Source: WM-3-3 sp041660045 (GTDB taxonomy: Bacteria > Pseudomonadota > Gammaproteobacteria > Methylococcales > Methylomonadaceae). From it: DNA of 64,000 nucleotides. The DNA lies in NCBI GenBank assembly GCA_041660045.1, contig JBAZXA010000014.1, positions 26,735 through 90,734 of the forward strand. Direction: 5' to 3'. A program made the position numbers and the translations under genes. The notes beneath the pieces are model-generated. The model did no database searches. It worked only from the letters and a program-made list of their open reading frames with translations, and had not been told where the DNA came from. Positions 16,487-26,186 of this stretch are shown here, in pieces (the first letter of the stretch is position 1; every line of letters begins with the position of its first letter).

Positions 16487-18664
16487 TTGACTAAAAAAAC
16501 AGCCCATGTAAAACATCCAGCCAAATGGCAGCTGGGCGCTTTATTACCGCTAGGCGCAGCCTTAACTTCATTGACCTTCGCTGCGGAACCGAAGGACGCT
16601 ATAGTCGCAGAAGACAAGGAATTGGTGTTGCCATCAATTAAAGTAAAAGCCGCCCGCGAGAAAAAGCCCAACCGTTTTAAAGCCGACACCTCTAGCGTCG
16701 GCAGCAAAACAGAAACCGCCATTCGTGATATTCCACAATCAGTCAGCGTGGTAAAAAAAGAACTCATCCAATCACAAAATGCCTTTAGCCTACGCGATGC
16801 ACTACGCAATGTCAGCGGCTTAACCATTGCTGCCGGTGAAGGTGGACGCACTGGCGATTCTATTACCCTACGCGGTTTTTCCGCCAATTCTGATACTTTT
16901 TTAGACGGTGCCAGGGAAAACGGCCAATATAACCGGGATACTTTTTTTATAGAGCGTGCCGAAGTGTTAAAAGGGGCATCATCAATATTGTTTGGTCGCG
17001 GTGCCACAGGCGGTATCATTAATCAGGTCACCAAAAAACCGAGTGGGCAAACCCATGCCATCGGTAGCTTTACTTATGGCTCTTTTGATTTTAAACGCGC
17101 CACAATTGATGCTGAATCCAGCTATCAAGACTTTTCCGCCAGAATCAACGCACTCTACCAAGACGCGGATTCATTCCGGGACTCCAACTACAGCCGCCGC
17201 CGCGGTGTGGCACCCGCTTTCCAATTAAAATTAACGCCGGACGACGATGTTAATGTCAATTTGCTGCATCAAGAAGAAGACACGGTTTTTGACTATGGCG
17301 TGCCCATTTTCCGGGGCCGTCCTGCCGATGTGCCGACCAATACTTACTACGGTTTTGTTGATAACCGATTGTTCAACACCGATGTTAACGTGGCAACGGT
17401 AGCCTTCAGCCATCGCTTTAATTCCGATTTTTCTGTTAAAAACACTAGCCGCTATGGCGCTTACGAACGTAATTACTTAACCCATTTATTTGGCGCCGTC
17501 ACCGATACCGGCCTGACCTCCACTGTCGCGCGCAGTCAGGCCTTACGCTTTAGCAGCCAAGAAACCGCTTATAACCAAACCGATTTTAGCTATAAAAAAC
17601 CCATATTCGGGTATAACAATACACTGCTTTTTGGCGCAGAGTTTGGCTTAGAGCGTTTTGATTTCAAATCTAAAAACTCCACCGGAGTAAGCTCTATTGC
17701 TATTTTTAACCCCATACTCACGGCAAGCAGCAGAGGTTTAGCAACCGATTTGAATGGCGTATTAGATACTAACCGATTTACCAATACCCAAACTTATGCC
17801 GGTTATGTTATTGATCAACTCGACTTAAATCCGCAATGGAAATTATTGTTTGGCACCCGTTATGATGCCTTCGATGCCCAACAAACCGATTTATTGGGCA
17901 GTAACAACTTTAGCCGCAGTGATAGCCAATGGAGCCCAAGGGCTGGCATAATTTGGCAACCGACTACCCGCCAATCCTATTATTTCAGCTATGGCAGTTC
18001 GTTTAACCCTTCCGCAGAAGCCTTAACCATTACGGCAGCCAACTCTAATTTGCCTCCGGAATTGAATAACAATTACGAAATTGGTGCCAAACTGGATTTT
18101 TTTGATGGCCGTTTATCGGCCACTGGCGCACTCTTCCGTCTGGAAAAAACTAATGCCCGCACGACTGACCCCAATGATTCAAACTTAAATATTTTATCGG
18201 GTGAACAACGCACGGACGGCTTTGAATTAGGCTTATCTGGCGAAATTTTACCGCGTTGGGATGTTTCGCTCACTTATGCCTATTTGGATGCAGAAATTAC
18301 CCAATCCAACACAACAGCTGTCGGCACTGTCAGTGGCTTAACTCAATCCTTTCAAGGTAAAACGGCTGTTAACGTGCCTAAACACAGCGGTGTGGCTTGG
18401 ACCAGCTACCGCTTAACCGATAATTGGGAAGTCGGTGGCGGCGTATTTTATGCCACCGATCGTTTTACGGATAGCGTCAACGAAGTGGTGTTGCCAGGTT
18501 ATGCTCGGCTAGATGCAGTTTTAGCTTATCACCAACCGCATTATGATGTGCAACTCAACGTTTTCAACTTAACCGACACCGTTTATTACGAATCGGGTCA
18601 AACACGTTCCGCTTTACCTGGCGTACCGCTTTCTGCCCAAGCCACTTTTACCCTTAAATATTAA
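16487..18664 (+). CDS. TonB-dependent siderophore receptor
   Basis: A 725-residue outer-membrane receptor. TTG 16487 is the start, with an AAGGGG ribosome site. After a signal peptide (cleavage near LTFAAEP) comes the plug domain: DIPQSVSVVKKELIQ, LRGFSANSDTFLDGAREN and RAEVLKGASSILFGRGATGG. A 22-strand-type barrel follows and the chain ends in ATFTLKY with a terminal aromatic residue. The plug wording is that of Fiu-like catecholate siderophore receptors. Membership in the Fur-box operon with tonB-exbBD, PepSY protein and piuC supports iron uptake. Exact ligand unknown. Confidence 0.93.
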   Translation: MTKKTAHVKHPAKWQLGALLPLGAALTSLTFAAEPKDAIVAEDKELVLPSIKVKAAREKKPNRFKADTSSVGSKTETAIRDIPQSVSVVKKELIQSQNAFSLRDALRNVSGLTIAAGEGGRTGDSITLRGFSANSDTFLDGARENGQYNRDTFFIERAEVLKGASSILFGRGATGGIINQVTKKPSGQTHAIGSFTYGSFDFKRATIDAESSYQDFSARINALYQDADSFRDSNYSRRRGVAPAFQLKLTPDDDVNVNLLHQEEDTVFDYGVPIFRGRPADVPTNTYYGFVDNRLFNTDVNVATVAFSHRFNSDFSVKNTSRYGAYERNYLTHLFGAVTDTGLTSTVARSQALRFSSQETAYNQTDFSYKKPIFGYNNTLLFGAEFGLERFDFKSKNSTGVSSIAIFNPILTASSRGLATDLNGVLDTNRFTNTQTYAGYVIDQLDLNPQWKLLFGTRYDAFDAQQTDLLGSNNFSRSDSQWSPRAGIIWQPTTRQSYYFSYGSSFNPSAEALTITAANSNLPPELNNNYEIGAKLDFFDGRLSATGALFRLEKTNARTTDPNDSNLNILSGEQRTDGFELGLSGEILPRWDVSLTYAYLDAEITQSNTTAVGTVSGLTQSFQGKTAVNVPKHSGVAWTSYRLTDNWEVGGGVFYATDRFTDSVNEVVLPGYARLDAVLAYHQPHYDVQLNVFNLTDTVYYESGQTRSALPGVPLSAQATFTLKY

Positions 18665-18675
18665 CCCTTACCACA

Positions 18676-19392
18676 ATGCCGCCTGCAATGAACACGTCCA
18701 TTGAATCTGTATCGCCAGCCGACCGCCAGCCTAAAACCAAAGGTGGTTATTTATTTTTACCTACGCGCCTTAGCCGAGGCGCATTTTTAAAATGGCTACG
18801 CCGCATCCATGCCTGGTTTGGCTTATGGCTAGCCGCTTTAGGTTTGCTATTTGGTACTTCAGGGTTATTATTAAACCACCGCGACATTATGAAAATTCCC
18901 GCTGCAAAAATGGAGCAAAAGGAACTCCAACTCACGTTGCCGGAACCAAAGCCTGCAAATGCTAAAGCGATGGCAGCTTGGCTAGGTCAAACCTTGGACA
19001 TGAATACCGAAAATGCCAGGATAAAACAAGATAAGGCGAAACCCGTCGTTTGGAATAACGTTAAACTTGAACAACCGCCGCTTTGGCAAATTAATGTACG
19101 AAACCCCAAGCGCACCTTGCAGGCTGAATATTGGCTAGGCAATGACTTTGTCAATATTAAACTGGGCGAAGCCAATTTTTTTGCCTTGCTGACGAATTTA
19201 CACCGGGGCTCAGGCATGGGCGTGAATTGGATTTTATTTAGCGATACCTTAGCCATCGGCCTAATACTACTAAGCTTGACCGGCGTTTTACTGTGGTCCG
19301 GCTTACATGGCCGAAGGCTCGCTGCTGCAGGACTGGGTTTTGGTAGCTTAAGCCTGATCGGTATATTGGCTTGGCAAGCCATAGGCGGTTAG
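18676..19392 (+). CDS. PepSY domain membrane protein
   Basis: A 238-residue protein with an N-terminal span (WFGLWLAALGLLFGTSGLLL) carrying the PepSY-TM HxW...G pattern, a periplasmic domain and two C-terminal spans (ILFSDTLAIGLILLSLTGVL and a last one at the end). Smaller than the 439-residue relative at 8.7-10 kb. It is 11 bases from the receptor gene and 1 base from piuC, so it belongs to the iron operon; a role in reductive release of iron is inferred from family context only. Confidence 0.85.
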   Translation: MPPAMNTSIESVSPADRQPKTKGGYLFLPTRLSRGAFLKWLRRIHAWFGLWLAALGLLFGTSGLLLNHRDIMKIPAAKMEQKELQLTLPEPKPANAKAMAAWLGQTLDMNTENARIKQDKAKPVVWNNVKLEQPPLWQINVRNPKRTLQAEYWLGNDFVNIKLGEANFFALLTNLHRGSGMGVNWILFSDTLAIGLILLSLTGVLLWSGLHGRRLAAAGLGFGSLSLIGILAWQAIGG

Positions 19393-19393
19393 C

Positions 19394-20077
19394 ATGTTAA
19401 TTGAAATTCCTCAGCTTCTCTCCCGCCAGGCCCTGTTGCAATGCCAGTTCTTATTAGCCGATGCGCCCTGGGTAGACGGTAAAATTACGGCAGGTAGCCA
19501 ATCTGCGCTAGTTAAACAAAATTTGCAATTACCCGAACAAGTTAAGCAGGGGCACGCTGCCCAGGCCATCATTTTGAACGCGTTAGAACAAAATGCACTA
19601 TTTTTATCAGCCGCATTACCAAAGCGGATTTTCCCTCCGTTATTTAACTGTTACCAAGGCAAGCATAACCATTTTGGTAACCATATTGATAACGCAATCC
19701 GACAATCACCCTATTTAGACCAGCGGGTGCGCACCGATTTATCAGCAACCCTATTTTTAAGCGACCCTGACAGCTATCATGGTGGCGAATTAATTATTGA
19801 AGATACTTATGGTGAACATACCGTTAAATTAGCTGCTGGTGATATGGTGTTATACCCTGGCTCCAGCTTGCATCGGGTTGAGCCCGTCACCCGTGGCACA
19901 CGTTTAGCTTCTTTTTTTTGGCTAGAAAGTATGGTCAGGGAAACTGAACGCCGCCGCTTGTTGTTTGAAATGGATATGGCCATATTGGAGCTACGCAGCC
20001 ACCATGGCGAAAGCAAGCCTGCGGTCAATCTTACTGGCTGTTACCATAATCTGCTGCGTATGTGGGCAGAAACCTAA
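19394..20077 (+). CDS. piuC: Fe(II)/2-oxoglutarate PKHD-type hydroxylase PiuC
   Basis: A 227-residue dioxygenase of the PiuC/YbiX group. The iron-binding triad is visible as HIDNAI (H-x-D) and LHRVEPVTRGTR (distal His, then Arg for 2-oxoglutarate). It starts 1 base after the PepSY gene. PiuC-type enzymes are regularly paired with siderophore receptors of the PiuA/Fiu type, which matches the gene two places upstream. Probably the last gene of the operon; a complex inverted repeat follows 74 bases after its stop. Confidence 0.93.
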   Translation: MLIEIPQLLSRQALLQCQFLLADAPWVDGKITAGSQSALVKQNLQLPEQVKQGHAAQAIILNALEQNALFLSAALPKRIFPPLFNCYQGKHNHFGNHIDNAIRQSPYLDQRVRTDLSATLFLSDPDSYHGGELIIEDTYGEHTVKLAAGDMVLYPGSSLHRVEPVTRGTRLASFFWLESMVRETERRRLLFEMDMAILELRSHHGESKPAVNLTGCYHNLLRMWAET

Positions 20078-20863
20078 AACCCAAACCCTACTACCTAACT
20101 AGCATTTAATTAAACCTAATTTTCTGACTGTCATTAACTTGTAAGATAGTATCAGCTGTCACATGACATGACATATATGTCAGCTGTGACAGCTGATGTA
20201 ACGACATCAATTTTAAACACGTCATACCTCAACCTATACTAGCCCATGCGGTTGCCAGTTAGACTATTTCTAGTTCCCGCAGCTAACCGTTTTCGAATCC
20301 TTTGTAACTTAAACATAGATAATCTATTATCCATTCAAAGCAGAACCAGTTTTTTAATATCTACCATTAGCCTTAGCCAATAAAATACTAGTATTTGATT
20401 ATTAATAACTTTTATCGCCAAACTTGTATATTTTTTTGCCCTTCCCTATTTACAGGCTATGCCCATCTAGGCAATTAACCTCCCTCATTTTATTTAAAGC
20501 ATACTAACCCCATTACTTAAACCCTGTTAACCCGGTTTACATTGTCATATTTTTTTACAGCAGTGGATTTATACACTTTATAAAACAAGTTCTGTAATTC
20601 AATGTATTACATGCAATTTTGTAATATAAGCGTCATATATTTGAAATTTAACTGTCATATTATCTTACATCTCCTATACTCAAACTCCCTCTAGAAGCTA
20701 GTGTCATGCCATAAGGTATTAATTATACTTACCATTATAAACATGGAATAATTTTTGCTTTATATACTGTGTTCTACCCTGATCGACCTTCATGCGACAG
20801 CAATACTGTATTGAGTTAGAACAAGCCGTACGTTTTACATTTTAATTTTATATAGGGTGATTT
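20078..20863. other. Long AT-rich intergenic region
   Basis: This 786-base gap contains no open frame with a believable start and context. It is AT-rich and holds the nested inverted repeat at 20151-20197 plus scattered TGTCATAT-type words (near 20542, 20629 and 20652). The right part must contain the promoter of the VPLPA-CTERM gene. Confidence 0.55.
20151..20197. repeat. Nested inverted repeat downstream of piuC
   Basis: ATCAGCTGTCACA (20151-20163) pairs exactly with TGTGACAGCTGAT (20185-20197). Between them lies the 14-base perfect palindrome TGACATATATGTCA (20169-20182), and the word CATGA is tandemly repeated at its left. The piece could form a hairpin or bind a dimeric regulator. No T-tract follows, so it is not a textbook terminator. 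Confidence 0.6.
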
Positions 20864-21391
20864 ATGAAATCGATAGTTAGAACACTGGTCATTATGTTGA
20901 CCGTTATCTGGGCAAGTACAGCTTCGGCTTCTTTAATAGAAGCGCCTGAAGTTGATGTGTATGGCCCAGCTTTTGCCAGTACATTTGGATTCAGCCTAAG
21001 CTCAACAACCACTGTTGATATTGAAGCTGAAAACGCTTTCTTTACTGCACTTGGCAAATCGTTTAACAAAATAACTGGTTTTGGCGCTTCTTTATTAAGC
21101 GACAATGGCTTTTCAGCACTATTTGGAGCACCAAGTTTAACGACAACCGCATTACCTGGTGGCGCTTTAACAAGCACCCAAACGTTGTCTTATATTGGCT
21201 CGCTTTTGGCTGGTAATTATGTGTTGAAAGTTTTTGGCGATGCACCTTTCACAGGCGCAAGCTTTGAAGTGAACGCCCTTGCAGTTCCTGTAAGCGGCTC
21301 TTCTGTTCCTTTACCAGCCTCTTTTTGGTTGTTGGGTACAGCACTTTTAGGCCTAGTAAAATTTAGCCGTAAATCAGTTTCTCCCCGTTAG
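20864..21391 (+). CDS. Exported VPLPA-CTERM protein
   Basis: A 175-residue protein with a Sec signal peptide (MKSIVRTLVIMLTVIWASTA, cleaved after SASA-like residues) and a C-terminal sorting tail: SSVPLPASFWLLGTALLGL followed by KFSRKS. The VPLPA box, hydrophobic span and basic end are the VPLPA variant of PEP-CTERM signals processed by an exosortase. The central domain is small, Phe/Thr/Ser rich, without cysteine, and unrecognised. A GG-rich ribosome site precedes ATG 20864. An outer-surface or matrix protein is likely. Confidence 0.82.
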   Translation: MKSIVRTLVIMLTVIWASTASASLIEAPEVDVYGPAFASTFGFSLSSTTTVDIEAENAFFTALGKSFNKITGFGASLLSDNGFSALFGAPSLTTTALPGGALTSTQTLSYIGSLLAGNYVLKVFGDAPFTGASFEVNALAVPVSGSSVPLPASFWLLGTALLGLVKFSRKSVSPR

Positions 21392-21403
21392 TAAATGCTA
21401 AGA

Positions 21404-21429
21404 GTAGCCCCTGTTTAAACGGGGGCTAC
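21404..21429 (+). terminator. Hairpin after the VPLPA-CTERM gene
   Basis: GTAGCCCC (21404-21411) pairs with GGGGCTAC (21422-21429) around a loop that itself contains the palindrome GTTTAAAC. It starts 13 bases after the stop codon. Strong GC stem but no T-run, so termination is likely but not proven. Confidence 0.55.
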
Positions 21430-21726
21430 AACCTACACCTCATCATAGCCTGCAAAAAATTTCAGTTCAATTTACCTTCCAAAGTCACGGCTAAACACTA
21501 ATTTCCTACCAGCATTCCCCTAGAACCATCGCTTTAGCCTCCAAAACTGCTCTCTGATAAGCCCTTTGGGCCAGAAACAACGCTGCTTTTGTTAACTGAT
21601 ACTACCCAATTTGTAATAACGCCAAACTCATCCAGCACAAATACTTTCAGGATAATTGCAAGTTTTACAAGGTATAATTGCGTGTTTGCATAAGATCAAT
21701 AACTGCCACCATGATTGAGGCCGGCC

Positions 21727-22617
21727 ATGAACCTTAGGGATTTAAATTATTTAATCGCCGTGGCGGAATTACGCAGTTTTGTGCAAGCGGCTGAACGCTG
21801 CTGTATTAGCCAACCTACTTTAAGCACGCAAATTAAGAAAATGGAAGACACATTAGGCGTACAAATTTTTGAACGCACGAACAAAAAAGTGATACCGACA
21901 GAACTAGGCATGCAAATTATCGCCTCTGCCCGGCAAATAATTAATGAAGTCAATGTCATTACCGAACTAGCCAAGATGTCCCAAGACCCCTATGCGGGCA
22001 ATTTGAGACTAGGGGCATTTCCAACCTTATCGACCTATATATTTCCGCAATTGGTTCCGCTAATTAAGCAGGCATTACCCAAAATCAGGTTAATCTTAAT
22101 TGAAGAAAAAACGGAAGCTTTGACACAACAACTGTTAAACGGGCAAATTGACGCCGCTATATTAGCATTGCCAATCCTGGACGATTATCTAGACGCGGAA
22201 GTGTTGTTTGATGATGAGTTTTTTCTAGCTGTGTCAGCTGAGCATGTTTTAAGCAAAAACAGCGAAATCGTCCAGGCTGATTTATCAGGCTTACAGTTAC
22301 TATTATTGGATGAAGGCCATTGCCTGCGCGGACATGCTTTACAAATTTGCCATGCCAACCAAATCCAAGAACAGCAGGACGTAAGGGCTACGGGCTTGGA
22401 AACCTTACGACAAATGGTGCGCGCCGGCACAGGCATCACCTTTATGCCGCGCATTGCTGTGCGCCAGCCCGATGATGGCATTTGTTATATACCCTTTAAA
22501 GCCCCAGCTCCTAGCCGACGCATCGCTTTAGTTTGGCGCAAGACCAGTGCCCGCTTAGCCTTGATCCGGCAGCTGAGCGGGCTGATTAAAACTGCTGAAC
22601 AACAATTAAAAACGTAG
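21727..22617 (+). CDS. oxyR: Hydrogen-peroxide-sensing LysR regulator OxyR
   Basis: A 296-residue LysR-type activator from ATG 21727 (GAGG ribosome site; a TTG at 21715 in frame is less likely). The N-terminal helix-turn-helix covers about residues 1-60 (SQPTLSTQIKKMEDTLGV). The peroxide switch is intact: DEGHCLRGHALQIC places cysteines at residues 199 and 208, exactly the positions of the disulfide pair in E. coli OxyR. It should activate catalase and peroxidase genes under peroxide stress. No such target gene is adjacent in this window. Confidence 0.93.
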   Translation: MNLRDLNYLIAVAELRSFVQAAERCCISQPTLSTQIKKMEDTLGVQIFERTNKKVIPTELGMQIIASARQIINEVNVITELAKMSQDPYAGNLRLGAFPTLSTYIFPQLVPLIKQALPKIRLILIEEKTEALTQQLLNGQIDAAILALPILDDYLDAEVLFDDEFFLAVSAEHVLSKNSEIVQADLSGLQLLLLDEGHCLRGHALQICHANQIQEQQDVRATGLETLRQMVRAGTGITFMPRIAVRQPDDGICYIPFKAPAPSRRIALVWRKTSARLALIRQLSGLIKTAEQQLKT

Positions 22618-22739
22618 CATCAAAAATTGCTACAACCTAACTCTGTTTAATCCCTACCATCTTGCCCTAATTCACCTGCCACACCTTTGCCAACTTATAC
22701 GCTGTAATCCTTAAGCTGACTGTGTGGCGGGGTATAAAC

Positions 22740-23492
22740 TTACAGGTAATCTGCTGCTTCGGTTTTGTAAAAAGGCCAGTTTTTGACATGCAGATATTTT
22801 CTGATAGGTGTTTTAATCACCGATACACATAAGGCAATTGAAAATAAGCACCAAACTGCGGAAAATTCATTTGGATCGGATGTGGTAATGTCGGCAACCA
22901 TAGGGCCTATTAAATAATGGAACCCAACAAAGCGCCAAGAACCATAAATCACCGGCATCACAAAGCCCACTACAATATAGGTTAAGGCATGTAAACCCCA
23001 GTTAAAATTAAACAGCCAGGCCACCGGATCTGACAGTAAACCGTTTAATGGGATTTGCCAAGCTATATGCCAACTACCAGATGTGGAACAGATGTTAGGC
23101 CCGCAAAAACCCTCTACGCCAACATTGCAATGCCCTGCCCAATCAAAGGGGAATAGCTTAATCAGCAACAACAAACTACCAACTGCGCACAGCGTATAAA
23201 CCGTAGTCCTGATTTTAAGCTTGACACTTTCCGGGATGAAATACATAGCCACCATATTGACAAAAAATGGCTGGAAAGAGACATGTAAATACCCCAACAA
23301 AGTTAACACTTGATTATTAGGGTTATCGCACAAGTCGATATAAACATAGGTAATCGCCTGTAACAATTCCATTAAGGCAAAATAGGTTAAGGGTATCCAA
23401 AGTTCTTTAGATTCACCTTTTAAAGCAACATAGGATGACGTTCCCAAGCCGGCAACAGCTAAAACAGCAGAAGCTTCTCCACTCCAACACAT
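22740..23492 (-). CDS. DUF5765-like integral membrane protein
   Basis: A 250-residue protein with about seven predicted membrane spans. ATG 23492 gives the N-terminus MCWSGEASAVLAVAGLG and has an AAAGG ribosome site; an upstream TTG would add two residues. The Met-Cys-Trp-Ser start and the Cys-rich loop (HCNVGVEGFCGPNICSTSGS, residues about 130-150) fit the DUF5765 family as I recall it. Function unknown. It lies between oxyR and the large VPLPA protein, on its own strand unit. Confidence 0.7.
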   Translation of the reverse strand: MCWSGEASAVLAVAGLGTSSYVALKGESKELWIPLTYFALMELLQAITYVYIDLCDNPNNQVLTLLGYLHVSFQPFFVNMVAMYFIPESVKLKIRTTVYTLCAVGSLLLLIKLFPFDWAGHCNVGVEGFCGPNICSTSGSWHIAWQIPLNGLLSDPVAWLFNFNWGLHALTYIVVGFVMPVIYGSWRFVGFHYLIGPMVADITTSDPNEFSAVWCLFSIALCVSVIKTPIRKYLHVKNWPFYKTEAADYL

Positions 23493-23586
23493 AAACAATG
23501 ACCTTTATAATTATTATTCTGCTGCAGGCAAGTTCCTCAGCAACTTGAATACACTGCAGCAGTATTTTATTAAACAATGGGTTAGG

Positions 23587-23618
23587 CTTTGCCATGTGGG
23601 CTAATCCACATGGCAAAG
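23587..23618 (-). terminator. Perfect 13-base hairpin after the large VPLPA-CTERM gene
   Basis: CTTTGCCATGTGG (23587-23599) and CCACATGGCAAAG (23606-23618) pair without mismatch around a 6-base loop. On the minus strand it lies about 130 bases after the stop of the VPLPA-CTERM gene and before the DUF5765-like gene. No strong T-run; a terminator or RNA-stabilising hairpin is the likely role. Confidence 0.6.
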
Positions 23619-23750
23619 GTGGTTATTTTAGTCTAAATGATGGCTGACTAGAAACTTGCTTTAGAAAAAATTAACATTTATCGTCTTGCCGCATAATGCA
23701 ACATAGTTTTAATTCTAGACTTTCTGCGGCATCCGGCTGCCATCAGCACC

Positions 23751-25904
23751 CTAATATTTGCGTTGGCGTAACCGTAGTAATACGGCAAAAACACTAGCAA
23801 ACAACCAACCTGCGGCCGGTAAAGGCACTGCCGCAACAGCAGTTAGCCTAATGTCGTTGCCCACTAGGCCTGCATTAGCGTTATAGGCATAATCGACAGT
23901 AAAATGATAAGCTTGGCCAGCAAAATTAGCTGATACATTGGACAATTGGTTAAACAAACCGTTAACCAAATCATTGCCATCATTAGTCAAAATCGTAAAA
24001 CTTTGGCCGGCAATCGGTGCGGATAACAAGTTTAGCAGCAGGTTAGAATGGTTTAAGGACACCAAACCATTAACCTTAAGCGCATCATTAAGCCCTAACC
24101 CTAAAGAATTGCTAGGGTCTAAATCGATATTCCAAATACTGTCCGCCGCCAAAGTGAGATCACCAACCGTTAACTGACCAACACCATCGACGCCAGGTGC
24201 CAAAGTAGCGTCGGCAGCAACATTTACTGCACCTGAGATTATGCCTGTGCCACCTAATAAGCCACCCGACCCAACCGCAACCGCACCACTACCTGTTGCT
24301 GAACCGGTATTGTTGTTTGCTAACAAAATGCCGTCATTGATAATGGTAGGCCCTGTGTAAACACTAGCACCGGATAAACTGGTGCTACCACTGTTGACGT
24401 TTACTTGGCTAAAATTCGATAAAGCGCCTGCATAGGTAAAATGGTTGCTTACACCTATATCAAGGTTTAACGTATTGCTGCCACCTATTCCGCCAGAAAC
24501 ATCCCCTGAAATAGTAGCTGCCCCACCTTGGATAGCCAGCGTGTTGTTGCCTGCACCTAAATCTATCGCTTTACCACTGCTGGCACCATTAATCACACCG
24601 GCGTTGTTTAGCGTATCATTATCTGCACCGGTTTGAATTGCAGCGCTGCTAGCGCCGCCTCCCTGGATAATACCGCCAGCCTGATTGTTGATAGTCACGG
24701 TAAAGCCACTGGCCGCACCTTCCACAACAATACCAGAATCATTTTGGCCACGGATTAGACCACCCGCTTGGTTAGTAATCTCACTATTGCTGTGGATGCC
24801 TTCACGCGTGCCTGACAAGGGGCCTGAACTGATGTCATTTCCGGCCAGGGTAATGCCACGGCCAAGCGCATTAGCATTGCCCGCGTTGACCAAGCCTTCA
24901 ATTGTGCCGGAGTTGCTAATGCTACCACCACCCACGGTAATACCCTCGCTTTGTGCGGGCCCTGTAGCACTAAAGGCATTAACAGAACGGATAATGCCGC
25001 TATTAGTTAAGTTAACCAAGCCGTCCACATCAACACCATCACCATCACCGGTCACACCACTACCGGTAATCGTACCTGCATTAATAATGGTCGCAGTTTG
25101 GTTGGCATTAAAGCCATCCAGGTTAATGCCAGAGCCATTGTTGCCGCGGATAACGCCACCGGCATTATTGCTGACCGTGGTGCTAAATAGTACCGTATTA
25201 TCAACTGTACCGCCGGTAATGCCATGCCGGGCACCTTCTATCAAACCGGTACCAAAATTATTGATGCTAACGCCTGAGTTTTGTTGTACATCTATACCGT
25301 CATCACCAGTATCCGTTGTATTGGTAGCCCGAATAGTGCCATAGTTGTTAACCACGCCGTTAACTCCAGGACGCACCGAGTCGGCATCTTGCGCCAGAAT
25401 AATACCCGTGGCAAAGTTATTGACGATATTACTGCCTGAAGCAAGCGCGCTAAAGTCTATGGCCTGGGCACCGCCTTTTGAAGCGTTTAGGGAGTTAAGT
25501 GTGCCATAGTTATTCAGCAACACACTAGCCAGCGATTTATTTAGCTGAATGACGTCAGCATTAGCGGATTGGATAAGTGCGCTGGCATTCGTTAAACTGC
25601 CATTGGTGACCACCAAATTGGCAACCCCCACATTATCACGGATAGCGCGGCCACTGCCAGTTTGCCTTAAAGTGCCTTGATTGTTTAAGATGGCATTGTC
25701 GCCTGTGATACTCACAGCTACCGTGCCCCCGCTGACGGATAGGATTGCCCCCGCAGCTATATCGCCAGTTTGGTTAGCGTCTAACGTTTGCGCACTGGAC
25801 GTCGTGCCAGTGTTGATAGCAAAACTTGTTGCCTGTGCCATAGGACTGAGTAAAAAACCAGCCGCAGCTAACCAGCTGCCTTGTTTAAGATAGTTTGTTT
25901 TCAT
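23751..25904 (-). CDS. Large beta-helix VPLPA-CTERM surface protein
   Basis: A 717-residue exported protein. Signal peptide (LAAAGFLLSPMAQATS) at the N-terminus, then a long stretch of Gly/Asn/Thr-rich imperfect repeats of the type NxGxIxG (for example NNYGTIRATNTTDTGDDGID), typical of right-handed parallel beta-helices, and a passenger-associated-like end (TGPTIINDGILLANNNTGS, then GSGGLLGGTG). The C-terminus is VPLPAAGWLFASVFAVLLRL plus basic residues: a VPLPA-CTERM sorting tail in place of an autotransporter barrel. Function: probably adhesin or biofilm-matrix protein anchored by exosortase processing. Confidence 0.85.
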   Translation of the reverse strand: MKTNYLKQGSWLAAAGFLLSPMAQATSFAINTGTTSSAQTLDANQTGDIAAGAILSVSGGTVAVSITGDNAILNNQGTLRQTGSGRAIRDNVGVANLVVTNGSLTNASALIQSANADVIQLNKSLASVLLNNYGTLNSLNASKGGAQAIDFSALASGSNIVNNFATGIILAQDADSVRPGVNGVVNNYGTIRATNTTDTGDDGIDVQQNSGVSINNFGTGLIEGARHGITGGTVDNTVLFSTTVSNNAGGVIRGNNGSGINLDGFNANQTATIINAGTITGSGVTGDGDGVDVDGLVNLTNSGIIRSVNAFSATGPAQSEGITVGGGSISNSGTIEGLVNAGNANALGRGITLAGNDISSGPLSGTREGIHSNSEITNQAGGLIRGQNDSGIVVEGAASGFTVTINNQAGGIIQGGGASSAAIQTGADNDTLNNAGVINGASSGKAIDLGAGNNTLAIQGGAATISGDVSGGIGGSNTLNLDIGVSNHFTYAGALSNFSQVNVNSGSTSLSGASVYTGPTIINDGILLANNNTGSATGSGAVAVGSGGLLGGTGIISGAVNVAADATLAPGVDGVGQLTVGDLTLAADSIWNIDLDPSNSLGLGLNDALKVNGLVSLNHSNLLLNLLSAPIAGQSFTILTNDGNDLVNGLFNQLSNVSANFAGQAYHFTVDYAYNANAGLVGNDIRLTAVAAVPLPAAGWLFASVFAVLLRLRQRKY

Positions 25905-26186
25905 CGTTATTTGTCTTTGTCAAAGTTACTATAACGGCTAACCGCCAAACCTTCCATGCTTGGCCATTTCCGTAGCTTTAAGATTGCCCATAGCGACCTT
26001 AATACGACCGCCTAAGGCATCTTAGGTTTATCATAAGCAGGCATTGTTACAGCACAATTACCGGGAGGTGATAGTTACTTGGCTGAGGAGATAAGCTATA
26101 GCGCTGCTGTTAGTCACCTAGCTAAGTAAATCTTAGCCATGTTATATACTTATTTACCTAGCAAAAGGCTAGCACCAGCCCTCTTT

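Noticed and set aside
24685..25344. Long plus-strand frame of 219 codons
   Set aside because: Antisense to the repeat-rich VPLPA-CTERM protein; its Pro/Leu-rich product is a by-product of the Gly/Asn repeats.
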